In this document: positions 1 to 10,029 of the stretch, piece by piece
How the letters are laid out: each line of letters begins with the position of its first letter
Numbering within the stretch: the stretch's first letter is position 1
Assembly: GCA_011109175.1 (NCBI GenBank)
Contig: RDEW01000036.1
Span: forward strand, 408,260 to 472,259
DNA from: Dicyema japonicum
Lineage: Eukaryota > Dicyemida > Rhombozoa > Dicyemidae
Length of the DNA: 64,000 bases
Direction: 5' to 3'
The notes under the pieces: generated by a model
Databases searched by the model: none
Seen by the model: only the letters and a program-made list of their open reading frames with translations
Told to the model about the DNA's origin: nothing
Program-made: the position numbers and the translations under genes

Positions 1-42
1 TGGTGACGTGCCTCGTTTCTTCTCTGTACAACGGTTAAAAAA

Positions 43-1227
43 ATGTCTGAAAAACACTCATCATACAATCGAGAACTCAGGCTAATGACGGTCAACGTAC
101 GTGGAATATCGAAAGATTGGACAAGGAAAGTACTTTGTGACGATCTCGAGAAATACAAAATATCTATTGGCTGCCTACAAGAGACGAAAATCGAAAATGG
201 ACGCGATGAGACATGGAACAACTACCGACTGATTCTCTTCCCAACTGAATGCAAGCACTACGGCATGGGATTTGCCCTACACGTGGATTACCTCAAAAAA
301 TTACATCGCTATTGGAGAGTCAACGACCGAATATGTGTCCTACAAGTCAAACTAAATGAACTATGCCCGTCCAAGAGTCTACTAACCGTCATAAATGTCT
401 ATGCACCACACTGTGGACGAGTAATCAAGAACCCCGGTGAACTCGAGGAATTCTACTCAGAACTATCAAGCACATACTCTAACAATGCTTCCTCGTCTCT
501 TATCTTTGTTGCGGGAGATATGAATGCAAAGGCCGGAATGCGAATGGGGCCCGAAGAATCCTCTATTGGAAGACACGGGCGCGGAAGGAGTAATGCATCT
601 GGAGCCTCTCTTGTAAACTTCTGCGAGGCAAATAGCCTTTTCCTGTGTAACACGGCCTTCACGCACTCAGCTCGCCACAAGACTACATGGCACGAACAAA
701 GGAAAAACTCTGTCGGGGAGACCGTAAATATATATAATCAAATCGACTACATTATCTGCCGAAAGTCTGATAAACACCTGATAAATGATGCACGTTCCTA
801 CCAGGGAACAACAACCGACAGCGACCACAGGATCGTCATTGCACAACTTTCTGTAAAAAAGCACCTGACTGGGAAAAAATACATTGAAAACGCGAAGAAG
901 GCGAGACAAAGACCCAATATATACTTTCAGACAGAAAAATTGTGGTTAGAGCCAACTTGTAGAGCTAAATATCACGAACAAATCGAGACTCTTATGGTGA
1001 AAACCGCACCGGAATCATCAGTACGAACTCTGTGGGATCAAACAAAACAGGCAATCTCCAAGTCGGCCAAAATATGCCTTGGAGTCCGAAATCATCACGC
1101 CCTAAAATTGGATCACCACCCGATTGTGCCAGATATGGCAAAGCATTGCAGAGATCTACGACTAAAAGCGGCAAACACATCAGACGATAGTAAAAAAAAG
1201 AGATTAATATCCAACAAAGGGAACTAA
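43..1227 (+). pseudogene. RTE-1 copy 1 apurinic/apyrimidinic-type endonuclease domain
   Basis: This reading frame encodes the N-terminal endonuclease that nicks target DNA to prime reverse transcription. The exonuclease/endonuclease/phosphatase signature is present in order: TVNVRGI near residue 16, CLQETK with the metal-binding Glu near residue 47, AGDMNAKAG near 157, IDYII near 237 and the catalytic SDHR near 260. The frame stops at 1225-1227, but this is caused by a shift in an A-rich run near 1192-1199. The same protein continues in another frame (QQRELKWKIKQMNRKHS) into the RT region. In the original element, EN and RT were therefore one polyprotein. The ATG at 43 follows the 5' UTR directly and is the first in frame. 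Confidence 0.85.
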
Positions 1228-3002
1228 AATGGAAAATCAAACAGATGAATAGAAAACACTCACGGGAAATTATTACATCCCTATTAAAAGAAGTGGAATG
1301 CCTAAAAGACAATTCAAGGATGTATGCGGCTCTGCGGCTGCTGCGGACTAAGAAAAGACAAAACATCCTTCACATCAAGGACAAAGATGGAAAATTCGTG
1401 GGTAACCCGGAAGAAAAAGCAGAATTGATTGCACGACACTTCGAAACACTGTTGAATAAAGAAAATAATGACTTTCCCCCTTTCCAAGGAGAAGCAAAGG
1501 CGCTAAAAATCCTAATCACAGTGGAAGAGGTGGAATTAGCGATAAATAAACTAAAGAACAACAAGAGTGCTGGGCCGGACAACATAAGCCCTGAGCTCCT
1601 AAAATATGGGCCAAAAAAACTTAGCGACACAATTGCAAAACCCTAAATGACGTCTTTGAAACTAATACCGATCTAGGACTTGGAAATATTATTAATACCC
1701 ATACAAAAACCGAACAAATCAAAAGGACCAGTAGAAAATCTCTGCCCGATAATACTTCTGAATTCGATACGCAAGGTGCTGGCAAACATTGCACTAAGCC
1801 GGATAAAGGGTGTGGCGGATCTATACCTACCAGCAAGTCAAATTGGGTTCCGAGAAGGGACGTCTACGGCAGACATTGTATGGAGCCACAGATGGCGCTG
1901 CGCAACGCACCAAAGATTCAAGAGCGCAACAACCGTGTTGGGAATAGATCTCTCCAGAGCTTTCGACTCAATAAACAGATAGAGACTGATGAATGTGCTT
2001 GAGCAAATATTGGATGAATCGTCGGTTAGGATAATCAGACTACTACTTGCGAACACAAGACTATCTGTGAGGACAGAAGGAGCAACTTCCCGCAGTTTCA
2101 AAACAACGATTGGGACACCCCAGGGTGATTCCCTCTCCCCTTTACTATTCACCATATACCTTGAATCTGCACTCCGCGACCTCCGTAAATGCTATATAGG
2201 AGACATAGAAGAGACATCTTATGCGGATGATGTGGATTTTGTATCACGGGATGTGACCGCACTCCAACACCTGCTAGAAAATGCACCCGCGGAGCTTGAG
2301 AAATGGTTTCTCAGCGTAAATGTTAACAAAACTGAAATTACGGAAATCAAAAGAGAAGACGATATTACTCATGAAAGATGGAGACGTACTAATAAGCTCG
2401 GCTCTCTACTAGGAGACGCTGAAGATGTACTAAGGAGGAAAACACTGGCAAATGCGGCAATGGCTAAACTGAAGAAAGGATGGCTAAGGGCCAAAGGACT
2501 TGGAGTTGACATCAGATGCAGGCTTTACAACGCGTTTGTGAAACCGATCCTACTGTACAACGCTGGGACATGGGGAAGTTCCTTCAACGAACTATTGAAA
2601 CTGGATTCGTTCCATAGAAGGCAACTAAGAAGCTTACTCGGAATGGAGTGGCCACGTAGAATATCAACCACTGGTATCTACAACAAGTGTATGTGTTCTT
2701 ACATCAGCAAGGATGTGATAGATGCCCGGTGGAGGCTATTTGGGCATGTACTAAGAATGAACCCGGACGCACCCGCTAACAAAGCGATGGAAGATTACTT
2801 TGACAGAGGCGAAAAACCCTTCCGCGGACGACCTAGATCGACACTTCCGACAGCCCTAAACAAAGACTTAAATCGTGTGAGAAAAAATCTAAAGACGGGA
2901 GACGACCTGGACGAATTGAGATCACTCGCATTCGACAGAGGAAGATGGAAAAGACTAACTATAAATATTGTTTCTTTGAGTGTTGCACATGCGGGGCTAT
3001 AA
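1200..3002 (+). pseudogene. RTE-1 copy 1 reverse transcriptase and C-terminal region
   Basis: This region encodes the RT of the LINE. Landmarks in order are SAGPDNISPELLKYG (RT0), PIQKPNKSKGPVENLCPI (RT1), GFREGTSTAD (RT2), LGIDLSRAFDSI (RT3), GTPQGDSLSPLLF (RT4), the catalytic YADDVDF (RT5), and an RLYNAFVKPILLYNAGTWG segment. A C-terminal part follows with WRLFGHVLRM and FDRGRWKRLT. The frame is lost for about 35 bases around 1640-1680, and a TAG at 1980-1982 sits between SINR and RLMNVL, where copy 2 reads SRHKLM. The last domain ends at VAHAGL with a stop at 3000-3002. Confidence 0.88.
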
Positions 3003-3009
3003 TCATTAT
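2999..3009. repeat. Target-site duplication, left (ATAATCATTAT)
   Basis: The 11-bp sequence is identical to 5307-5317 and brackets the nested LINE. When the insertion is removed, the RTE-1 tail reads through as GGGGCTATAATCATTATGGC, like the tails at about 34,765 and 49,550. Confidence 0.85.
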
Positions 3010-3068
3010 TATTATTATTTAATAACCCCGAAAAGGGAACACCAAGAAAGAAGGAGTAATCCAACTAA

Positions 3069-4225
3069 TTAAGTGATCCCGGTACGCCTCAACAGGATCG
3101 AGAGGTTTTTCCTGTGTTCCTCCAGAGTACCCACGGCTTTCCTGAATAAACGACGATCATCTTTCATTAGGGTTTGAAGAGGAGTGGGGTTTTTCCCCAA
3201 ATTTCGTGTATTTGAAGCCTTCAGCCTTGAATGGAAGAAACGACTTGTTTCTTGGCCACACAGACAGATGAAGCCGGAGCCATTATTTTTGATTGCGCCG
3301 TGGTCAAGCATTGGAGGGAAAAGATCGGGGGTAGATTTGTTTGACGTGCTAGTTTTCCAATTAGGGTATTGATCTTGAGTGAATTTGATATCGAAGCTCC
3401 ATAGGCCCATGAGGCACAGGCGTACTCAATCGTCAGTTTTAGGAGTTGATTGAACACGACGAGGGCGCATTCCTGTGAAGGTTTGGACTTCAAGAGCGGT
3501 TTGATAATATTAAGTTTCCTGAGACCCTTTGTCATAACGTTCTTCACATGTTGAGAAAATGACATCAAAGGGTCAAATGTCACTCCCAGGATAGTTGGAC
3601 GAGTCTGTAGTGGAAAGGAGTCTCCAAAAATGTTCAAATCAAGTGTATGTTTTTCTTTTCTGTCCGTGGTGAAAATTGTATATGTTGATTTGTCCCTGGA
3701 TACAGAGAGACGATTCAACTTCAACCAGGCTCCCAGGTCGTCAATATGTGACTGAAGCTCTGATTTTGCTGTACCCACGTATTTGTTCCTGCTAGCGATG
3801 ATTAGGTCGTCAGCATAAGTGAGAAGCATTGAATCTGGTCCTCCAGGTCAGGGTAAATCGTTGAGGAACAAGTTGAATAATGCCGGAGAGAGGGGCGATC
3901 CTTGAGGGACGCCATTTGGTAGGAGACGGGACCTCGATCTTGCGTGGCCTATACAGACACGTCCTCTTCTTCCGGAGAGAAAATTGGTTATCCATCTTTT
4001 CAAATCTGTCTGAATGGTGGTGTCAAAAACCTTCTTCGTGAGTAATATTCTCGAGACAGAATCGAACGCCTTCTGGATATCCAGGGAAACCATTATTGTC
4101 CGTAGATGGCGTTTCGGTACGTTGAACCCTTCTGATATAAATTGAGACAGTGAAGTCAAATGTGTCGTAGTTGAACGCTCACATTTGAAACCATGTTGAA
4201 AGTGGCAGTCGGGCAAATGGGGTTT
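3069..4225 (-). pseudogene. Nested LINE: reverse transcriptase, central and C-terminal part
   Basis: Read on the minus strand, this gives HGFKCERSTTTHL (RT2), VSLDIQKAFDSVSR (RT3), LLPNGVPQGSPLSPALFN (RT4), TYADDLIIASR (RT5, catalytic Asp pair), RPTILGVTFDPLMSF (RT7) and the thumb-like LTIEYACASWAYG. It ends with EEHRKNLSILLRRTGIT and a stop at 3069-3071. A frameshift lies near 3840 (between SLSPALFN...LNDLP and MLLTYADD) and others fall after about 3400. The GIT-stop C-terminus recurs in several other LINE remnants of the window (about 6,680, 53,995 and 57,930). Together with the other motifs it places this copy near the Jockey/CR1 group. Confidence 0.85.
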
Positions 4226-5306
4226 TTTCTAAAAATGGTGATTCTGAATCACCCGAATGTGTTCACAAGGACACCTATCCGAAGAAATGACAACCCAACC
4301 TCCCCCGACATATCCATTGCTTCCTCTAGGATTGCCCCGAAGATTTCATGGAACGTCTCCTACGATTTTCATAGTGATCATAATCCGATTATATTAAAAC
4401 TGAGCCGATTCAATAACTCGCGTAGAATTAAAGCAACCTTCAAGGTCTACAAGAAAGCTGACTGGTCGAATTTCAAGCTCTTCATTGACAATAACCTAAT
4501 ACACTTTGATCCCACCTCATTTTGCTCCATCGACAAAGCAGTGGACCATCTAAACCATGTAATCCTTCAAGCTGAAAAGTTGTTTGTACCACGTGCAGTT
4601 TATAAATCCTACAAGCCTACTCTGGACTCGGAGACTCGTCTCCTCATCAAACAAAGAAACTCCCTGAAGATGAATCATCTGCAAACCTCTTCTGATTTGC
4701 AAAATATAAAATGCTTAAATCAGAGAATTACAAAGCTCATCAGAGAAAAGAAAGATAGGGCGTGGAAGCGCCTATTATCATCTATTGGACATATGAAATC
4801 CACGAGTCTTTTATGGAAAACTATTCGTCGAATCAAGCTAAACTTATCAGATGAATCAGAATCTTTTTCTGCTCCAAATACTGTGCAAGCTAACAACCAA
4901 ATGAAATATTACGCATCCATAAGCCACAAGGACTTCTCGAAATCCCATTCTTGTCACTTTCGGAATTTAGTGCCTAAACCAACTTCATGGATCAATCTGT
5001 TTACGCATGCCGAGGTCACACAGGCTATAAGATCGATGAAGAGATCTTTTACGTGTGGACCTGACGGCATTCCGGGAATTTTGTTAAAACACCTTGGTAA
5101 TGCTGCAATCAATTAAATTACGTCAATTTTTAATTTGTCTTCTAACATGAACGTCATCCCATGCAAATGGAAAAACTCACTTATAATACCGATCCTTAAA
5201 CCAGGAAAACCGAAAACCTTACCTTCTTCCTACCGTCCAATTTCATTAACGTGCGCATTATCGCGCCTAATGGAGAAACTCGTACTCTGGAAAATTAAAC
5301 CCCATC
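4226..5306 (+). pseudogene. Nested LINE: end of endonuclease, linker and start of RT (inverted part)
   Basis: This segment encodes the end of the endonuclease (NPTSPDISIASSR, then FHSDHNPIILKLSR with the catalytic SDH). Next comes the Lys-rich linker with SIDKAVDHLNHVILQAEKLF, and then FTCGPDGIPGILLKHLG (RT0) and IIPILKPGKPKTLPSSYRPI (RT1). A stop at 5114-5116 follows NAAIN, and the frame changes before MNVIPCKWKNSLIIP. The apparent continuation YGFRES in this frame is not RT. It is the resumed tail of RTE-1 copy 1 beyond the duplication at 5307-5317. Confidence 0.8.
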
Positions 5307-5317
5307 ATAATCATTAT
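5307..5317. repeat. Target-site duplication, right (ATAATCATTAT)
   Basis: This is the right-hand copy of the 11-bp duplication that flanks the nested LINE (left copy at 2999-3009). Confidence 0.85.
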
Positions 5318-5356
5318 GGCTTTCGTGAAAGTGCTTTAATAATAATAATAAAATAA
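5318..5356 (+). mobile_element. Resumed 3' tail of RTE-1 copy 1
   Basis: The sequence GGCTTTCGTGAAAGTGCTTT followed by AAT repeats matches the RTE-1 copy 3 tail (34,766-34,815) and the SINE tails at 42,900 and 49,560. It completes the LINE that begins at position 1. Confidence 0.8.
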
Positions 5357-5398
5357 AATTTTATTTAATTAATCAAAACACCATAATATTCATTATTA

Positions 5399-6420
5399 TT
5401 GTGCGTCATGAGGTTCACTATTTCTGGTGGCGTCGGATATAATCATAAACTATATCTAAAAAGAACCTTTTGCTCTTTACCAACCAGAGGACTTCACACT
5501 GAAGGGTGTTCTCTCAATGTTGGAACATTTTATCGATTGAGATTGTTGACCTCAGGAGACGTGGAACAAAATCCATGCCCAAAGAAGTTAACAATCCAGA
5601 GCGTAGATATAAACGGGATCAGAGGAAAGATTGACGAACTTTCAATACCTTGGAGAGGAACAGAGTAGATATCTGCCTTCTCTAGGAAACGAAGCTTTCA
5701 AAATACATTCCTACTCCTCTCTTTAATGGACACAACACAATAAGATCCGACGTCCATCTGGCCAAGGAGGAGTCCACTGATTCTTTTAAGAAAAGGAATA
5801 AAAAACCTTGAGAACCCTTTTCCTTACAAGATCCTAATCGAAGGCTCGAACACGGAGCTAATTATAATTTCTGTCGTAACTTACATTGGAAAAAATTGAA
5901 ATTGCAAATATTTATGTTCCTCCTCCGAGTTCCTGCAAGAAAAATTTCTGTTTTTACCCATCGACCTTGGACAAAATGGAGAACTATGTGAAGACATCTG
6001 TGCTCCGCTCTCAGGCCGTTGATAACAGAGGAATCCTGATATTATCCAAAATGCAAAACTTAAAAGTCATCAACAATCCGAAAAAGAACACTAGGACACC
6101 ATTCAACACGATGGATATGGTGACATCTCCGGACTTATCAATCTGCTCGCCTCGTCTTCCCGATCATTAATTGGACGGTCCGTTATGACCTACGGAGTGA
6201 CGACCATTCAATAATAATGAGGCTGAACTGCGAGCTACGTTTTGTACCGAATCCTATTCATTTCTATGATTGCAAAAATGCAAATTGGACTGGCTTTACA
6301 AATTTAAAAAAAAAGAAATTTTTTCTATATTTTTTTGGTAGTCGTAGTGAAGGAAAATACCCAGAAAAGTCTTGTCAAACTTATGAAGGGAAATCAGATT
6401 CGACAAAGCTCTAGTGACCT
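5399..6420 (+). pseudogene. LINE endonuclease remnant preceded by a 2A-like motif
   Basis: The first frame (5399-5668) encodes a short leader, then SGDVEQNPCP (5552-5581), then QSVDINGIRGKIDEL, which is the usual start of a CR1/Jockey-type endonuclease. DVEQNPCP is one residue away from the 2A consensus DxExNPGP; the Gly is a TGC Cys codon at 5576-5578. 2A-like ribosome-skipping peptides are known just upstream of the endonuclease in some non-LTR elements, so position and sequence both fit. Further on, decayed frames give NLKVINNPKKNTRTP, TSPDLSICSP and a degenerate SDDHSIIMRL at the end of the endonuclease. No RT follows. The copy is dead and 3'-truncated. Confidence 0.75.
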
Positions 6421-6639
6421 TATTGATCAAGAGTTAGTAGGTGAATAAGAAAATCAGATATTTTTACAGTGGCACCTAGACAAAAGATTCTACATTTTTT
6501 GTAGTTACAAAAGTGTCACACATATGTTGGGAAAATTCGCTACGATATTTTCTAACAGCAGTCATAGCCTTTTAGTTGTTTTCTTGTTAGTTTCCCAACA
6601 TCACTAACATGTGGGAGACAGACTGTCATAAAATAATAA

Positions 6640-7400
6640 AAAAAATTTAAAAGACCATGGTAACACCAAATTAACTAGTCACGTGATCCCGACACGCTCC
6701 AAGAGAGACTTCAGCTCGACAAGATGTTTCTTCTTCGAACCCATGTAAGTGCGTATCGGATTATAACTGAATCCTCGTAGTCGCAACGGCACGTTCCTCG
6801 ATTCTTAAAGATTCCAGAGCTATTGAAGACTAAGACTTTCCAGAAGTCAACTGATTAGTAATTTTTGAATCCTTTTGGATTTCATGGAACATAGACTTCA
6901 CAATGTTATTGGATTTAGACATGCCTCTCCATGTCCATTTAAATGTGGAGAGCATTTCTTGAGCCTCCTGATCGATTTCCATAATACAGAGGAGGAAGTA
7001 TTATTCCTAGCTTTTCTGAGCACGGATTCCCAACGTTCTTTGTTGTGTTTTGTTATGTTCCGCGTGATTTCTTTATTCGGTTTTTATATCCTTTCAGTTA
7101 CTTCCACAGATTGTCATTAGAAGTTCTTCAGATTATTTTTTCGTTTTATTAGAGCTCGCGTGTGATTGACTTTGAGGACGACACATCAGAATGAATCTTA
7201 TGCAAGCTTGGAGTATAATCTTGTTGAGGTAATTGACATCAGCGTCGATAGATCCGAAGTTTTCTATACGGAGTTCGATAAAATAGCGGGCCATATTACC
7301 TATGAGACTGTTAGACACAACCACATTCTTATCGATATTGCGATTTTTCGGAGGTTGTTTAGACCTCTGCGTCTATTAGAATATTTTAGATAGATATTCA
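6640..7400 (-). pseudogene. Jockey/CR1-like LINE fragment: linker and 3' end
   Basis: On the minus strand the right part (7400-7130) resembles the endonuclease-RT linker of the nested LINE: FGSIDADVNYLNKIILQA against FCSIDKAVDHLNHVILQA. The left part (about 6760-6680) encodes KKHLVELKSLLERVGIT followed by a stop, which is the family's C-terminus. The RT between them is missing, so this is an internally deleted and decayed copy. The same arrangement is present in unit B at 57,900-60,240. Confidence 0.6.
7045..7056. other. Empty target site of the LINE inserted in unit B
   Basis: GTGTTTTGTTAT occurs once here. It is duplicated around the LINE in the second repeat unit (58,290-58,301 and 59,878-59,889), so this is the pre-insertion state of the same locus. 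Confidence 0.85.
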
Positions 7401-7429
7401 TTATTGATTCCAAAGTTGTTTGTGACTTC

Positions 7430-7940
7430 CTTCTAAAAGGTCCTGAACAAAGGATGATGATTCCATAATATCGTATGCAGGAACGACATGATTATCCGTA
7501 ATATAAGCGCAAATAATCCCGTTCGGAGCTTAGTAAGCATTTTATCCCTATTTGCAAGCTTTGTATAAGTTTGGTTTTTTGTAACCATTTGGTAGTGTGT
7601 TTCTAGTAGAGTCATTAGTTGTTTTCTGTCAAAAAAAATTAAGTTATCAACACATGTTTGAGTTAGTCCCCCACGTACCCGAGTTCTAGAACAATATGAG
7701 TAGGATGAATTTACTGCATAGTCGTACTATTACATGTTCTAACATGGGTGTATCTTGGACGTGTCGATTTTAGTCTATTCAGTACTATTGTTGAACATCC
7801 TCCAGAACGCTAACAAAGACGCGACTTTATTTGCTCACCTTCAAATCTCATAGGTGAGTCGCTTTCCCATTTGATTGTATTTACCTCGATTTTTGTTCGT
7901 TCATTTTAAGGAATCACTCTCCAAACACCTTATGAGAATG
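7430..7940 (-). pseudogene. Decayed RTE-like LINE fragment
   Basis: The minus strand shows broken frames related to the region after the RT core of RTE-1. Near 7940-7820 there is a stretch like WFLxVNVNKTEI followed by a degenerate linker. Near 7690-7640 lies an LxxYxGTWG-like segment (the LLYNAGTWG of RTE-1) cut by stops. A closely related fragment with longer open frames lies at 16,600-17,110. Confidence 0.5.
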
Positions 7941-8282
7941 AATAAGAGCAATCATCCGCAAATATTAATTCATAGGACAAATTCTTAAATCACGAAGATG
8001 CTTCAGTTGAACAAGAGAATCGTTTTACTGAGTGAGCTACCTTCTGAAGAGCAATTGCATATTAATTTGCGAAAGCGCTCAGAGTCAACCTAGACTTTCA
8101 ATTCTGTTTTTGAAAGTAGAACCCGTATCAAACCTTAAACTGTCCTCGTCTAGCAAAGTTATAGGCTATCTTCAGAATTCATGTAAAATTGATTTTTGCG
8201 CAAATTGATTTTTAATTAATCATTATTCAAAAATATTAATTTTTTAACAAAATTTTTAAACATTTTGACAAAGTTATTAGAC

Positions 8283-10020
8283 ATTATGGCAAAGTTATTG
8301 ACATTTTGACAAATTTATTTAACTTTATGGTAAATTATTGAACACGTCGGAAAATCATGTTAATTGTGTGAATTTAATTAAATTATTTTTTAATTTTATT
8401 TATTAATAAAATTAATATTATTTAAGACGACTGCTAATTTCTTGTTGTTACACGTAAATTCATTATTTTGATGTTTAATCTTATAGCTGTTCACTTTATC
8501 ATTTTGAACTTCTCATTTTACTTTCTGACAACACATAAAAATTGCCAAGACGAAGTAATAGATCGTTGATATCTTCGTTAACCAATAACGCCTGGAGTCC
8601 CAAGTGTTTCGTTTTACTGTGATCTTTATGGGTAGGGAAGATAAACTTCCTTGTGTGTGTTTTGATCTTTTGATCCTATCTGAATCTTCCACAAGGAGTT
8701 GTATGAACTTTTGTGTTTAAGATGGTTCCATTTTGGATTATATTGTAGTAATCGCGGTGAAATGAAGATGTTCCTTATAGACTCAATAGTCCAATCATCG
8801 TTCTCAACTGTTTGAAAATATTAATCTTCCTTTTGACAGTAAGCATGTGAGAGCAAAGCTTGTGATTAAAGTCCCTATATGAATTGTGATAATGCTCACA
8901 TCATTCTGCATAAATCTGAGGAAAACTGTCCATTTTTTAACACCAATCATTCGATTAATTCTTTCATCGATTTTGAAATGATATTATTCTTTCCGAGGCA
9001 AGAGAGCGAATCAGGATATTATTTAAATCACGATTTCAATTAATTAACACCAATTTATATCCCTGAAAAATAACCGATCAGGTTAGTTTAAATGTTGTAA
9101 AAACTCCGCAAATGCCAACTACATTGTTCTTGTCCCTAATGGCACTGCAGTCTGAAATACATTATTAATTACGTGTTTCTTCTATCGCCTTGTTGCCTAC
9201 CGTAAATGTATTACATTCGAACATCTACAAGTGATTATCTTCAATATGTATTGAATGACGAGGTTGTGCCATATGTCTATACTAAATATGATATCATACG
9301 CCTCTGGATTATCAAATGGATTCTTGCACACGATAACACTATATTATTAACATACTTATGCAATTCATCAAAATTAGAACCAATTCTAAAAATTTGAATA
9401 ACTTTTATTCTTTGAGGAAAGATGCTACGTAAATTACAAAAAAATGTACACAGATTCGAGTAATGATAAATTTTTTGCAAAATCGATTGTTATGAATGTG
9501 AAGGAATTACATTCTTGCAAAAGTCTATACTATAAAAATAAATACAGCAAGTCGTAAATGCTAGATGGGATTTTAAGATTTGTTGTTTACATATTTTAAA
9601 CTCATGATTCTGACAGTTACTATGAATAATTAATATTTAATACACATTCTGTAAATTCATTCCTATAACTGAAAAATTGACATCATGTTGAAATTTAATG
9701 TAATCTTAATTCATATATTTGAGAATCAGAGTATACGCCAGAAAATTGACATTCATTTCAGTTCTGAATAATCATTGTTTTATACAGAGAACCACGATCC
9801 ATTACTTCGTTTTGGCAATTTTTCTGTGTTGTCAAAATGTAAAATGAGAAGTACAACATGAAACAATAAATTACTGTCGTTATAAATAATTCTAATTTTA
9901 TTAATAAATAAAAAAAAAATAATTTAATTAAATTCACACAATTAACATGGTTTTTCGACGTGTTCATTAATAGTTAAATAAATTTGTCAGTGTCTAATAA
10001 CTTTACCATAATGTTCAACA
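8283..10020. mobile_element. Element with long inverted repeats (likely non-autonomous DNA transposon), copy A
   Basis: Arms of about 240-290 bp at 8283-8575 and 9775-10,018 are reverse complements of each other. Shared stretches include CATGTTAATTGTGTGAATTT (about 8353-8372, complement near 9935-9955) and TTGCCAAGACGAAGTAAT against its partner near 9805. The left arm also carries four imperfect 20-bp repeats of the form ACATTxTGGCAAAGTTATTG. The inner 1.2 kb has no convincing transposase and overlaps a dispersed repeat family also seen at 19,270-19,890 and 34,840-35,260. Arm length and lack of coding suggest a non-autonomous foldback or MITE-like element; class and target site are not resolved. 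Confidence 0.65.
9070..9790 (+). repeat. Dispersed repeat R1 (core of the inverted-repeat element)
   Basis: This core matches, with many changes, 34,840-35,260 on the same strand and 19,270-19,890 on the opposite strand. Shared landmarks are CCGCAAATGCCAA, GGCACTGCAGTCT, TCGAACATxTACAAG, TGTCTATACTAAAT and ACGCCAxxxxAGAAAATTGACATTC. A small frame at 9206-9397 is preserved in unit B but has no recognisable family and is probably incidental. Confidence 0.65.
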
Positions 10021-10029
10021 TTTGTGTTA

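Larger units (their letters stand above)
1..3009 (+). mobile_element. RTE-like non-LTR retrotransposon RTE-1, copy 1 (main part)
   Basis: This is a nearly complete LINE with an AP-endonuclease domain, a reverse transcriptase and a conserved C-terminal region. The window opens inside its 5' UTR: the first 25 or so bases match, on the other strand, the region just outside the endonuclease start of copy 3 near 33,520. The tail is interrupted at 3009 by a nested LINE and resumes at 5318 with the family's end (TATGGCTTTCGTGAAAGTGC followed by AAT repeats). RTE membership is inferred from the domain order, the GHVLRM-type C-terminus and the trinucleotide tail. The copy has several frameshifts and stops, so it is not autonomous as read. 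Confidence 0.85.
3010..5306 (-). mobile_element. Nested Jockey/CR1-like LINE with inverted 5' part (twin-priming type)
   Basis: This 2.3-kb insertion sits inside the 3' tail of RTE-1 copy 1 and is flanked by the 11-bp duplication ATAATCATTAT (2999-3009 and 5307-5317). Its 3' half lies on the minus strand (3010 to about 4225). Its 5' half lies on the plus strand (about 4226-5306) and codes for the part of the protein immediately upstream of the minus half. The plus part ends in the KIKP segment of RT and the minus part begins at the next segment (HFQHGF), so little is lost at the inversion point. That layout is what twin priming is known to produce in L1 insertions. Confidence 0.85.

Noticed and set aside
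667-909. Minus-strand frame repeated at 15,312-15,578
   Set aside because: Its recurrence is explained by the endonuclease coding sequence on the other strand, which is shared by both LINE copies.
5307-5356. Apparent RT2 motif YGFRES closing the frame at 5,135-5,356
   Set aside because: The bases are the resumed RTE-1 tail (CATTATGGCTTTCGTGAAAG) beyond the target-site duplication. The similarity to GFRxxxST is coincidence.
9206-9397. Small conserved gene (63 residues, repeated at 62,072)
   Set aside because: Its conservation follows from recent duplication of the whole 4.8-kb unit; the older R1 copies at 19.3 and 34.8 kb do not keep the frame.
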